Shown: positions 9,279 through 18,055, counted from the stretch's first letter. The stretch is 58,272 nt of DNA from CAYWJA01 sp964458485 (GCA_964458485.1 CAYWJA010000007.1:1-58272); one strand, 5' to 3'. Notes: generated by a model not told the origin, from the sequence alone. A program made the numbers and translations.

Positions 9279-9841
9279 TTCAATTTAAAACCAATTTTAC
9301 GATTATCTGACTCAGGAGTCATAAGTTTTTTAATAGCATTCCATACTTTTCTGAATTCTTGATCATTTTTTTGTGAATTTTTTAACATGAATGATTGTAA
9401 CTCCTCTATTTTTTTCGCAAGATTTTTATGTTCACTTAATATATGACGTAGTTTTACAAAAGCCCTCATAATTTCTATATTAACCTTAACAGCTTGCTTA
9501 CTGCGTAATACACTTGAAAGCATGGCAACACCTTGTTCAGTGAAGACATAGGGCTTTCTTCTTATTCCCATCTTTATTTTTGAATTGGAGGTCACAATTT
9601 GTGACCTCCAATTTTTTAATTCTTCTTTTGATAATTCAAACATGAAATCTAAAGGAAAACGCTCAATATTACGCTTAACAGATTGTTTTAAAGCTTTAGT
9701 CTTAACTCCATAGAGCATGGCGAGATCTTTATCTAGCATTACTCTATGATTACGAATAATATAGATAAAATTTTCTATTTGATTAATGTTTGAAATACAT
9801 AATGATTGATCTTTTTTCATATAAATGCTTATTAATGGCAT
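9275..9841 (-). CDS. ORF6N-domain DNA-binding protein (copy 2)
   Basis: A 188-residue protein whose ORF6N domain includes IRNHRVMLDKDLAMLYGV, RFPLDFMFELSKEEL, KPYVFTEQGVAMLSSVLRS and IEIMRAFVKLR. The last ~45 residues closely match copy 1 (ILSEHKNLAKKIEELQSF, NDQEFRKVWNAIKKLMTP). The start at 9841 overlaps the end of the truncated copy 3 by ten bases; a downstream in-frame ATG at 9820 is an alternative. A 31-base perfect palindrome lies inside the gene at 9583-9613. It probably shares the promoter at 10139-10167 through copy 3, or has its own control near 9850. Confidence 0.87.
   Translation of the reverse strand: MPLISIYMKKDQSLCISNINQIENFIYIIRNHRVMLDKDLAMLYGVKTKALKQSVKRNIERFPLDFMFELSKEELKNWRSQIVTSNSKIKMGIRRKPYVFTEQGVAMLSSVLRSKQAVKVNIEIMRAFVKLRHILSEHKNLAKKIEELQSFMLKNSQKNDQEFRKVWNAIKKLMTPESDNRKIGFKLN
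9583..9613. repeat. Perfect palindrome inside ORF6N copy 2
   Basis: Fifteen-base arms (AATTGGAGGTCACAA and its complement) around one central T. It encodes the LKNWRSQIVTSN segment, the same protein position as the palindrome in copy 1. Confidence 0.95.
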
Positions 9842-10107
9842 TTTGATATCACAATTTGTGACTTCAAAGAATTTAATCTTGAGGTTCCAAATTGGAACCT
9901 CAAAGAATCCAATTCCTCTTTTGTGAGTCGGAAACTAAAGTTTTCAGGGAATCTTTCTTTATTACGATTAACAGCCTTATTAAGATTTTTAGTTTCAACT
10001 CCATAAAGTATTGCTAAATCTTTATCCAACATTACTTTTTGACCACGTATGATGTATATATATTCGCTAATATTTTCTATATTCATTATTAAATCCTCTT
10101 TACTCAT
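9832..10107 (-). pseudogene. Truncated ORF6N protein (copy 3, N-terminal half)
   Basis: A 91-residue frame with only the first half of the ORF6N domain: IRGQKVMLDKDLAILYGV and RFPENFSFRLTKEEL. It ends just after a tandem duplication of the palindrome-coding segment (LDSLRFQFGTSR, then LNSLKSQIVISK). One full palindrome is at 9880-9904 (arms TTGAGGTTCCAA and complement, central A) and a shorter one at 9850-9862 (TCACAA and TTGTGA). The FTEQG half is missing. It may be a decayed gene whose duplicated palindrome caused the break, or a short regulator translated with copy 2. Its first in-frame ATG follows an SOS-boxed promoter. Confidence 0.7.
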
Positions 10108-10138
10108 AAAAATTCATTTAAATACTATTTATATATTA

Positions 10139-10167
10139 ATTATAGTAAACATTTGTTCACTTATCAA
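10139..10167 (-). promoter_or_regulatory. ORF6N (copy 3/2) promoter with SOS-type box
   Basis: Minus strand: TTGATA (10162-10167), a 17-base spacer, TATAAT (10139-10144). The box at 10143-10162 (TAGTAAAC, ATTT, GTTCACTT) fills the spacer exactly as at 7585-7604. Confidence 0.75.
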
Positions 10168-10180
10168 GTCTTTTTTTACT

Positions 10181-10189
10181 TGATATAAT
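10181..10189 (+). promoter_or_regulatory. Extended -10 promoter of paralogue 6
   Basis: TGA then TATAAT at 10184-10189, with the ATG at 10196, so the transcript is probably leaderless. The sequence is homologous to the promoter of paralogue 5. Confidence 0.65.
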
Positions 10190-10195
10190 TAAATT

Positions 10196-11839
10196 ATGCT
10201 AAATTGCAATCAATGCAAAACACAGTTCCAAATTATCACCGAAGACAAAGCCTTTTATAAAAAAATGGATGTCCCGCCGCCGAAGTTATGCCCGGATTGT
10301 AGATTTCAGAGAAGGCTTTCCTGGAGAAATGAAAGAAATCTTTACCCAGATGAATGTAATTTATGTGGCAAAAATATACTTTCACTTTTTTCTCCAGAGT
10401 CAAAAAGAAAAGTTTATTGTCAGCAATGCTGGTGGTCAGATAAATGGGATCCGATGGAATATGGTCAGGATTATGACTTTAAACGACCTTTCTTTGATCA
10501 ATTCGCAGAATTAATGAGCAAAGTTCCAATATATAATTTGCAAAATGCCTTTCAGGGACTGGAAAATAGCGAGTATGTTAATTTTACAAGTGATGCAAAA
10601 AATTGTTATTTGATTTTCGCAGCGAATTATTTAGAAGATTGTATGTATAGTTCATACATTTGGGAATCAAAAGATATTTTAGACTGTTCATATTCAACAA
10701 AATTAGAACTATGCTATGAATGCTTAGATTGCGATAGTTTATATAATTGTAAGTTTTTACAAAATAGTAAAAATTGTTCAGATTGTATATTGGGGTATGA
10801 GTTAAGGAATTGCAAAAATTGCTTCGGGTGTGTGAATTTATCAGACAAAGAATATTATTATTTCAATGAGAAGCTCGATGAAGATGAATATATGAAACGA
10901 ATTGGGAATTTAGATGAGTTTAATAAAATCAAAAATAAATTTTATAAATTTTTATTAGATTTTCCCAAAAGATATGTTCATCAGATTAATTGCGAAAATA
11001 CAACTGGTGATGGATTAAAAAATTGCAAAAATTGTCATTCTTGTTTCGATGGATATGGTGGAGAGGATTTAAAATGGATGATTAATTTTCCAGGAGAAGT
11101 AAAAGATTGTTTTGATATATCCGGATGTGCAAAAATGGAACAGGGGATTGAATGTCATGCAGTTTTTCCAGGTTATCATGTTCGTTTTTCCAATTCAAAT
11201 TTGAACAATAGTCGCTACGTAACTTATTGCACGTTTTTAGATGGAGGAGAAGAACTATTCGGATGTATTGGCACAAAAAAAGCCAAATACTGTGTATTAA
11301 ACAAACAATATACAAAAGAAGAATATGAAGAACTCATTACTCGCATCACAAAGCACATGCAATCAACAGGAGAATGGGGCGAATTTTTCCCACATTATAT
11401 GTCGCCATTTGGATATAATGAAACAGTTGCGCAGGAGCATTTTCCACTTGAAAAAGCAGATGTTTTAAAAAAAGGTTGGAAGTGGTCAGATTATGAAAAA
11501 CTTCCACCAAAAGCTGACAAAAGAATATCTGCCAGCCGCCTTCCAGATGATATTAAAGACATACCTGATGATATTTTAAATTGGGCTATTGAATGCGAAG
11601 ACAGTAAAAAGCCATTCAAAGTTACAGATCAGGAATTAAGTTTTTACAGGAAAATGAGTTTACCAATTCCGCATTTTCATCCAGACGTTCGGCACCTTAA
11701 TCGATTAAAATTAAGAAATCCTCGCAAACTTTTCGATCGTAAATGTGATAAATGCTCATCTGCTATCAAAACTACTTATTCACCCGATCGGCCTGAGAGG
11801 GTTTATTGTGAGGAATGTTATTTGAAAACTGTTTACTAG
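10196..11839 (+). CDS. Zinc-ribbon-capped Cys-rich repeat protein, paralogue 6
   Basis: A 547-residue member. The first (CNQC/CPDC), second (CNLC/CQQC) and fourth (CDKC/CEEC) ribbons are complete. The third has lost its ligands (CEDSKKPF, HPDVRH). The first half-signature is changed to NEKLDEDEYMKR; the second is NKQYTKEEYEEL. Like paralogue 5 it is divergent from an ORF6N gene across an SOS-type box. Its C-terminal part resembles paralogue 3 (ADKRI..SRLPD, DDILNWAIECE), and its 3' end is followed by the long TCCTACA spacer, so it may be a recombinant between the two classes. Confidence 0.9.
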   Translation: MLNCNQCKTQFQIITEDKAFYKKMDVPPPKLCPDCRFQRRLSWRNERNLYPDECNLCGKNILSLFSPESKRKVYCQQCWWSDKWDPMEYGQDYDFKRPFFDQFAELMSKVPIYNLQNAFQGLENSEYVNFTSDAKNCYLIFAANYLEDCMYSSYIWESKDILDCSYSTKLELCYECLDCDSLYNCKFLQNSKNCSDCILGYELRNCKNCFGCVNLSDKEYYYFNEKLDEDEYMKRIGNLDEFNKIKNKFYKFLLDFPKRYVHQINCENTTGDGLKNCKNCHSCFDGYGGEDLKWMINFPGEVKDCFDISGCAKMEQGIECHAVFPGYHVRFSNSNLNNSRYVTYCTFLDGGEELFGCIGTKKAKYCVLNKQYTKEEYEELITRITKHMQSTGEWGEFFPHYMSPFGYNETVAQEHFPLEKADVLKKGWKWSDYEKLPPKADKRISASRLPDDIKDIPDDILNWAIECEDSKKPFKVTDQELSFYRKMSLPIPHFHPDVRHLNRLKLRNPRKLFDRKCDKCSSAIKTTYSPDRPERVYCEECYLKTVY

Positions 11840-11993
11840 GCCTATAGGCTTGTAGGCATGTAGGGTGTCAATTTAGGATGTAGGATGTAGGAACGTAGGA
11901 TGTAGGAATTTAAAAAGCCTACAAGCCTACAACCTACAAGCCTACAAACCTAATTAAGTACCTACAATCCTACATCCTACAATCCTACATCCT
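11840..11993. repeat. Long TCCTACA/GCCTACA double hairpin spacer, second copy
   Basis: Nearly identical to 5137-5283, including the motif GGTGTCAATTTAGGATG and the two successive hairpins. It begins at the stop of paralogue 6 and ends at the ATG of paralogue 7. Confidence 0.9.
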
Positions 11994-13634
11994 ATGAATT
12001 GTACCCAATGCACATCACAGTTCAAAATCGACAACGACGACAGTCGATTATTTAAGCAACTCAAAATCCCGGAGCCAACCCTTTGCCCTAAATGTCGTAA
12101 TATACGTCGTATGACATGGCGTAATGATCGCACATTTTATCATGGCAAATCTGCCTTGAGTGGAAAGCCAATGATTTCCATGTATCCTCCAGGTACGCCA
12201 TATACTGTTTATTTGCAGGATGAATGGTATTCCGATAAGTGGGATGCAATGAATTACGGTCGTGATTTTGATTTTAACCGTCCATTTTTTGAGCAATTCG
12301 CAGAATTACAATTAGCGGTTCCCCGTATGAACCTCGACATCGTTAACTGCGAAAACAGTGAATACTGCAATTATTGTGGGGATGATAAAAATTGCTACCT
12401 AGATATTGCAGGGGAAGCAAATGAAGATTGTTATTATAATTTATTTGTAAAATACTCCAAAGATGCGATGGACTGTACCTTCGTATATAAATCCAATCAT
12501 TGTTATGAATCCATCAATTGCCATGAATGCCACAATCTTTATTATGGGGAATATTGCAATAATACATCCGATAGTATGTTCGTGTACGATATGATTGGCT
12601 GTAAAAATTGTTTATTTTCTTACAATCTCCGGAACAAGGAATATTATATTTTTAACGAAAAGCATTCAAAATCTGAGTATGAGAAAAAGAAGAACGACAT
12701 TTTTAATGGTTCGCATAAAATATTACAAGGGGCTTTTAAAATCTGGCGTGAAAGATTAACAAAAAATGCAATTTTTCGTGATACTTACCAGGTCAATTGC
12801 GAAAACTGCACAGGTAACAATCTCAAAAACTGTAAAAATGTACAATTCGGATTCAACGTCACAAACGCAGAAGACAGTAAATATTTATACGATGTTTTAG
12901 ATGCAAAGAATTGTTCTGATCTTAATTATTCACTCTACAAACCTGAGTTATCTTATGAACTTATCAGTACTCTCAATATGACTCACTCAGCTTTTAATAT
13001 GGCAAGTCATTTTTGCCACGATGCTTTCTACTCCGATCAATGTAATCATAGCAAACACCTCTTTGGATGTGATGCATTAACACATAAAGAATATTGCATT
13101 TTGAATAAACAGTATTCCAAAAAAGATTATGAAGATTTGAAAGATAAAATTATTGAACATATGAAGAAGACAGGGGAGTGGGGCCAATTTTTCCCATCCA
13201 GCATGAGCCCCTTTGGCTATAACGAAACTGTTGCGCAGGAATATTACCCGATTACAAAAAAGGAGGCTTTGCACAATGGATTGAAATGGGCTGATGAAGT
13301 TGATATTAAAAGTTATAAAGGACCAGTATATAAAATGCCGGACAACATCAAAAATGTTAAAAAAGATATAGCAAAGCAAGTTTTAACATGTGAAAAATCC
13401 GGTAAACCTTATAAAATCATCGAACAGGAACTAAAGTACTATAAAGATCATAATTTACCAATTCCTCGCCGTTCACCACATCGGCGGCATTTGGATCGTA
13501 TGGCAATTAGGGCACCGAGGAGATTGTGGGATAGAAAATGCTCAAAATGTAAGTTGAATATACAAACAACATATTCACCAGATAGGCAAGAGGTGGTATA
13601 CTGTGAACAGTGCTATGTGTCTGAAGTTTATTAA
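11994..13634 (+). CDS. Zinc-ribbon-capped Cys-rich repeat protein, paralogue 7
   Basis: A 546-residue member. The first (CTQC/CPKC) and fourth (CSKC/CEQC) ribbons are intact. The second has no Cys at all (KSALSG, LQDEW) and the third reads CEKSGKPY with SPHRRH. The half-signatures are NEKHSKSEYEKK and NKQYSKKDYEDL. Codons near the start match copies 1 and 3. The gene ends SEVY, and only 32 bases separate it from paralogue 8, without a hairpin spacer, so the two may be co-transcribed. Confidence 0.9.
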   Translation: MNCTQCTSQFKIDNDDSRLFKQLKIPEPTLCPKCRNIRRMTWRNDRTFYHGKSALSGKPMISMYPPGTPYTVYLQDEWYSDKWDAMNYGRDFDFNRPFFEQFAELQLAVPRMNLDIVNCENSEYCNYCGDDKNCYLDIAGEANEDCYYNLFVKYSKDAMDCTFVYKSNHCYESINCHECHNLYYGEYCNNTSDSMFVYDMIGCKNCLFSYNLRNKEYYIFNEKHSKSEYEKKKNDIFNGSHKILQGAFKIWRERLTKNAIFRDTYQVNCENCTGNNLKNCKNVQFGFNVTNAEDSKYLYDVLDAKNCSDLNYSLYKPELSYELISTLNMTHSAFNMASHFCHDAFYSDQCNHSKHLFGCDALTHKEYCILNKQYSKKDYEDLKDKIIEHMKKTGEWGQFFPSSMSPFGYNETVAQEYYPITKKEALHNGLKWADEVDIKSYKGPVYKMPDNIKNVKKDIAKQVLTCEKSGKPYKIIEQELKYYKDHNLPIPRRSPHRRHLDRMAIRAPRRLWDRKCSKCKLNIQTTYSPDRQEVVYCEQCYVSEVY

Positions 13635-13666
13635 TAGTTACCTTAATTAACTTTCTGGCAATAATT

Positions 13667-15211
13667 ATGTCTGTAGTCGGAGTATTAAATAAACAAAAGG
13701 CCTGTCATTTGTCTGATAAGAAATTTGAGATTTCTGAACAAGAAATGCGTTTTTTTGCAAAAATGGGAATAAATGAACCCACCCACCACCCAAAAGTGCG
13801 TAGTGCGATGAGGTTGGCCTTTCGGAATGAGCGCAATCTGTATATGCGTAGATGTGATCTAACCGGTGAAAGGATCATGAGTATTTATCATGAAAAACAT
13901 CCTTTTCCAGTTTATAAATACGATTACTGGATAGATCGCGATTGGGATGCCCCACATATAAATTATAACCCCAAAAAATCTTTTTTTGATCAGTATAAAG
14001 AACTTTCAGACATAGTTCCCCGGCCTAATTTATTTTCTCCTTATAATGAAAATTGTGATTACTGCAATGCAGCTGAGAAAAACAAAAATTGTTATATGCA
14101 CATTTTATCTGACAGGTGTGAGGATTGTTATTATACCCATGGAGTATTTGATTCCCGAGACTGCATTGATTCCAGCTATCTAATCAGCTCGGAATTGTGT
14201 TATGAATGCACCGATTGCCGTAATTGCTATCACTGCCGCTCATGTTTTTTATGTGATAACAGCTCAAACCTCTTATTTTGTTTTGATATGCGCGGATGCA
14301 GCGATTGTTTTATGTCTTATGGGTTAAGGAATAAAAAATATCAAATAAATAATAAAGAATATACCCAGGAAGAATATAGGAAAAAAATGGCAGAAATAAA
14401 TATGGGTTCATATTCTGTTTTTCATTCTCTAAAAAATAAATTTATTGAAGAAATTGTAAAAAAGCAGAATTACATCCGCATGATAAATACAGAAAATTCA
14501 GACGGTAATTTTCTTATAAACTGCAAAAATTGCCATAATTGTTATGATGTTGAAGACGGGGAAGATTGTATGAATTTGCGTATCGGATCAAACCATCTTA
14601 AAGATGTAATTGATTCTCATGCGATTGTAGATGGCTCTGAGTTGATTTACAGCAACGTCAGTACAACTGAATCTTATAATTGTCACAATGTTATCGGCTG
14701 CTGGACAACAAGAGACAGTTGTTATGGTGAGTTTCTGCAAGGCTGCCAGGATTGTATAGGATGTATCTCTTTGAGATATAAAAAGAATTGTATTTTTAAT
14801 AAGCAGTATTCAAAAGAAGAATTTGACGATTTGAAAAAGCAGATCATCGATCAATTAGGTGATTATTATGGCCTACCCTTTCCTTTTAAGTGTGCACCAT
14901 TTACTTATTTAGATAGCACTTTTAGAGATTACGACCACATGACAAAAGCAGCAGTTGAGAAAATTGGATGGGTATATGGAGAAGAGGAAAAATTATCGGA
15001 TAATGGCACTTATGAATTAGTAGGCAGCATTGTTGATAGCATTGCCGATCTCTCCGGTGATGAATTAAATAAAGCATTTTTGTGTCCAAAGTCCCAAAAG
15101 CCATTTAAAATCATTCCGCAAGAAATCAGATTATTACAGAAAATAGAAGCACCATTGCCACGTAGTCACCACGAAGTCCGTTTTAAAGAGAGAATACAAT
15201 TTCGAAAATGA
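13667..15211 (+). CDS. Degenerate Cys-rich repeat protein, paralogue 8
   Basis: A 514-residue member with altered ends. The first ribbon has lost both Cys pairs together (ACHLSDKKFEI; THHPKVR), and the second reads CDLTG with KYDYW. The protein stops at about the end of the third ribbon region (CPKSQKPF, HHEVRF), so the normally invariant last ribbon is absent. The Cys-rich centre is well kept (CTDCRNCYHCRSC, NCKNCHNCYDV), as are the signatures NKEYTQEEYRKK and NKQYSKEEFDDL. It may lack metal-binding ends while retaining the central fold. It ends before a different hairpin repeat. Confidence 0.88.
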   Translation: MSVVGVLNKQKACHLSDKKFEISEQEMRFFAKMGINEPTHHPKVRSAMRLAFRNERNLYMRRCDLTGERIMSIYHEKHPFPVYKYDYWIDRDWDAPHINYNPKKSFFDQYKELSDIVPRPNLFSPYNENCDYCNAAEKNKNCYMHILSDRCEDCYYTHGVFDSRDCIDSSYLISSELCYECTDCRNCYHCRSCFLCDNSSNLLFCFDMRGCSDCFMSYGLRNKKYQINNKEYTQEEYRKKMAEINMGSYSVFHSLKNKFIEEIVKKQNYIRMINTENSDGNFLINCKNCHNCYDVEDGEDCMNLRIGSNHLKDVIDSHAIVDGSELIYSNVSTTESYNCHNVIGCWTTRDSCYGEFLQGCQDCIGCISLRYKKNCIFNKQYSKEEFDDLKKQIIDQLGDYYGLPFPFKCAPFTYLDSTFRDYDHMTKAAVEKIGWVYGEEEKLSDNGTYELVGSIVDSIADLSGDELNKAFLCPKSQKPFKIIPQEIRLLQKIEAPLPRSHHEVRFKERIQFRK

Positions 15212-15256
15212 GCTTCTCAAATAACCCACTTTTCTGGTAAAATTGATATCTGAAAA

Positions 15257-15340
15257 GTGCTTTCGTCCTGTCGTCCTATCGTGCTTTAGTCCTAAAATTG
15301 GAGCACGAAAGCACTACAGCACGAAAGCACTACAGCACTA
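15257..15340. repeat. AGCACTAA-type inverted repeat
   Basis: The left arm is made of GTGCTTTCGTCCT-like units and the right arm of AGCACGAA/AGCACTAC units of 8 bases. It belongs to the same family as the repeat at 58113-58206. It runs into the start of the next gene. Confidence 0.85.
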
Positions 15341-15342
15341 AA

Positions 15343-17580
15343 ATGAAATACCACTACCTCCACGTCGTAGTACCACAGGGCGAAGAAGCTAATCCAAAAA
15401 AAGAACATTTGTTTGAACAGGTTTTAGTGAATCTTCAAAATATGATCCAGGATAAAGTAGTATCGCTGGAATTTTTTGGCCATGATCAATATACATATTG
15501 CTATGTTGTGGTACCAGATGATTTATTGGAAACTGTGCAGGGGCTTATATATTCCACATTCCCGGATTGTGAGATTCATCCAACAAAAGACTATACATCA
15601 GGCTTTAATCCAGATAAGCAAGCAATAGCCGGTACACACTTAAGACTAAAGTTTTTTGATATATACCCATTCAAAACATATGACCAATTCACAGAAGATA
15701 GTCAGTCTGGGCTCTTTTCTGTAGTTTCTAAAATAGCTTCCGGTGAGCAAGTTTGGGTACAAATAGTAATGAAGCCAGTACATGAAACTGCCGGATACCA
15801 TTTTAAACGTACATGGGCCATGCGTTTTGCAAGGCTTCGTCAGATATTCCATGTTCGCGATTGGTTCCGTGCAAAGAGCGAAAAATCAATACGCAAACAG
15901 CGCTTTGAATTAGCTCAGGAGAAGTATAAAGCTACGCCTTATCGGATGTCTGTCCGCTGTGCTTATGTTGCAAAAGATACAGCTGAGGCCAAAAGAAAAG
16001 TACAAGCTGTAATTAATAGTTTTTATCAATTCAATACAACAGACATACAAGAGTTTGATGCAAATAGAGTTACTACAGCGCCAAGTTTTGTAGAAACATA
16101 TAGAAGAAGATCTATAGCAGGTAATTATCTCATAGGAGCAAAAGAATTATCCTCAATTTATCATTATCCAAATTCAGATCACACACCTCATGTTGTACAT
16201 GTTTTAGCGAAAAAATCAGAACCACCTAAAGATTTACCACTAAAAGGTACAAAGGATTTATCTCTTTTTGGAATTACAAATTATCATAATAATTTTGTAC
16301 ATTTTGGAATTAAGCGCGAAGACAGACGACGCCATTTATATACTGTCGGTAAATCCGGCTCCGGCAAATCTAAATTTTTGGAACTTTTAATTAAAGAAGA
16401 TATTGATGCCGGTTGTGGGGTTGGTGTTTTAGATCCCCATGGTGATTTGGTTGATAATGTAATGAAATATATCCCGGAACATCGCATAAAAGATGTAGTA
16501 CTTTTTGATCCATCCGACACAGATCACCCAATTGCCTTTAATCCGCTCGAAAGTATTGATGAGGCTTACAAAATGCAACTTACTATTGGATTCATAGATA
16601 TTTTTAAGAAGCTTTTTGGAACAAACTGGTCAGATCGATTGGAGCATGTGCTTAGATATACAACATTAGCTCTTTTAGATAGTAAGGGGACAACAGTGCT
16701 TTCTATTCTTAAAATGCTTACAGATAAGAATTATCGCCAAAAGATAATTAGCCGTATTCAGGATTCAGTGGTTAAAAACTTTTGGGTATCGGAATTTGCA
16801 GCATGGAGTGAGAAATTTGATGCTGAGGCAATTACCCCTTTGCTTAACAAGATAGGGCAGTTGGTTTCTACTAATATGATTCGGAACATCCTAGGTCAGC
16901 CGGTTAATAAATTTGATATTGCTGACATAATGGACAATAAAAAGATACTTTTGATGAAGGTATCTAAAGGCTTACTTGGCGAAGAAAACTCAGGGATACT
17001 GGGTTCTATGATTATCACAAAGATTTACCAATCAGCTATGCAACGTGCGAAGGTGAGCGAGGAGAAACGTGAAAATTTTTACTTTTATATAGATGAGTTC
17101 CAGAATTTTGCGACTGATACATTTGCTGAAATTCTTTCCGAAGCACGTAAATATTATTTGAATCTAACAATTGCCCATCAGTATATGGGACAATTAATAC
17201 CTAAAGTTCAAAAAACAGTATTTGGTAATGTCGGCTCTATAATAAGTTTTCGCGTTGGCTCCGATGATGCCAAGATTCTTGCTGAAGAGTATAATCCTAT
17301 ATTTAAAGAACGAGATATTATCAACCTTGGTGTACGCGAATTTTACGTTAAAATGTCTGTAGATGGGGAGATACGCGAGGCATTCTCTGCACGTACTATG
17401 GATATGCCAAAGCCGACGAACGATTTAACAGATCAAGTTGTTGCACATTCCCGAGAAGCCTATTGTGCACCCAGAAAGGATGTAGAAAAACTTTTAAGCA
17501 AATGGGATGAAGCCGGTGAATTTACTGAAGACAACTTAGCACCAGAGATGGAGAAGGAATTTGAGGAACCGTTGATCTGA
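15343..17580 (+). CDS. VirD4/HerA-like type IV secretion or DNA-translocation ATPase
   Basis: A 745-residue P-loop ATPase. The N-terminal ~320 residues are unassigned. The ATPase follows: Walker A VGKSGSGKSKFLELL near 345 and VLDPHGDLVDNV near 370, typical of VirD4/TraG and HerA-type motors. The Walker B region is FYFYIDEFQNF near 580, and the sensor-like segment is LTIAHQYMGQL. No membrane segment is evident, so it may be a soluble coupling-like motor. I start at the ATG at 15343: the longer TTG frame from 15298 only translates the hairpin repeat. No relaxase or other secretion genes lie nearby, so a complete conjugation system is not shown. An alternative role is chromosome or plasmid DNA handling. 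Confidence 0.8.
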   Translation: MKYHYLHVVVPQGEEANPKKEHLFEQVLVNLQNMIQDKVVSLEFFGHDQYTYCYVVVPDDLLETVQGLIYSTFPDCEIHPTKDYTSGFNPDKQAIAGTHLRLKFFDIYPFKTYDQFTEDSQSGLFSVVSKIASGEQVWVQIVMKPVHETAGYHFKRTWAMRFARLRQIFHVRDWFRAKSEKSIRKQRFELAQEKYKATPYRMSVRCAYVAKDTAEAKRKVQAVINSFYQFNTTDIQEFDANRVTTAPSFVETYRRRSIAGNYLIGAKELSSIYHYPNSDHTPHVVHVLAKKSEPPKDLPLKGTKDLSLFGITNYHNNFVHFGIKREDRRRHLYTVGKSGSGKSKFLELLIKEDIDAGCGVGVLDPHGDLVDNVMKYIPEHRIKDVVLFDPSDTDHPIAFNPLESIDEAYKMQLTIGFIDIFKKLFGTNWSDRLEHVLRYTTLALLDSKGTTVLSILKMLTDKNYRQKIISRIQDSVVKNFWVSEFAAWSEKFDAEAITPLLNKIGQLVSTNMIRNILGQPVNKFDIADIMDNKKILLMKVSKGLLGEENSGILGSMIITKIYQSAMQRAKVSEEKRENFYFYIDEFQNFATDTFAEILSEARKYYLNLTIAHQYMGQLIPKVQKTVFGNVGSIISFRVGSDDAKILAEEYNPIFKERDIINLGVREFYVKMSVDGEIREAFSARTMDMPKPTNDLTDQVVAHSREAYCAPRKDVEKLLSKWDEAGEFTEDNLAPEMEKEFEEPLI

Positions 17581-17671
17581 GGATCAAATTTCAGATTTCA
17601 GATTTGTGATTTTAGAAATATCCTTTGTTATTCCTATTAAGTCAGGAATAATAATATGAGAGACCATACTA

Positions 17672-17864
17672 CCGTTTGTCATCCTGAACTTGTTTCAGGA
17701 TCCATATATTTAAATAATTATTATATCACTAATAATTTGACTATCTTTTTTGCTGATATTGCGAATATTATTCGTATATTCAGCGTATCTGATTGTATGA
17801 AAATAAGTCGTAATACAATTCACTAATCACGTGGATCCTGAAACAAGTTCAGGATGACAAACGG
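17672..17864. mobile_element. REP/MITE-like element 1 (TGTCATCC...GGATCC)
   Basis: A 193-base element with perfect 32-base terminal inverted repeats: 17672-17703 (core TGTCATCCTGAAC, GGATCC) and 17833-17864. Each arm is itself a hairpin (CCTGAA, TTCAGG). The centre has no coding potential and is related to the centre of the element at 42826-43013. The rest of the 475-base gap (17581-18055) holds degenerate ATTTCAGATTT-type repeats and promoter sequence, and no gene. Confidence 0.85.
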
Positions 17865-17888
17865 AAAAATGACCATTTTAAATCCTGT

Positions 17889-17906
17889 TGTAGAATATTT
17901 TCTACA
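17889..17906. promoter_or_regulatory. Candidate TrmB-type operator, distal copy
   Basis: TGTAGAA, four bases, TTCTACA. The same half-sites and spacing recur at 20144-20161, next to the start of the TrmB-type regulator. It lies about 77 bases upstream of the methyltransferase promoter. Confidence 0.5.
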
Positions 17907-17982
17907 GTATTTTTACCATATATATTTATCAATTTCAAGTCTGAAAATTTAAAAATTTAAAAATTTAAAAATCATATATGTA

Positions 17983-18040
17983 TAGACAATTTTACAATTA
18001 TGTTTTATAATATTGACACAACAAGAAAATATTTTATAAT
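17983..18040 (+). promoter_or_regulatory. Tandem sigma-70-type promoters of the methyltransferase
   Basis: TAGACA (17983-17988), 17 bases, TATAAT (18006-18011). Then TTGACA (18013-18018), 16 bases, TATAAT (18035-18040). About 67 bases here are closely similar to the promoter region of paralogue 9 at 20232-20298. Confidence 0.7.
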
Positions 18041-18055
18041 ATAACAATATATACA

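Noticed and set aside
1697..11993. CRISPR-like appearance of the TCCTACA spacers
   Set aside because: The units are short, degenerate and contiguous, without unique spacers, and no cas genes are present.
62..15211. Recoding of TGA (as in some CPR lineages) or of TAG
   Set aside because: Many genes end cleanly at TGA, and family members end at TAG at the homologous position. The in-frame TAG of copy 2 is a single exception.
62..15211. Surface antigenic-variation locus
   Set aside because: The proteins have no signal peptides or anchors, so surface exposure is not supported, although recombination between copies remains possible.
15298..15342. Upstream TTG start of the VirD4/HerA-like ATPase
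   Set aside because: The extra residues only translate the AGCACGAA/AGCACTAC repeat. The ATG at 15343 follows the repeat and starts the conserved-looking N-terminus.
15343..17580. A complete type IV secretion or conjugation locus
   Set aside because: Only one motor ATPase is present; no relaxase, VirB-like pore genes or oriT-like sequence was found nearby.
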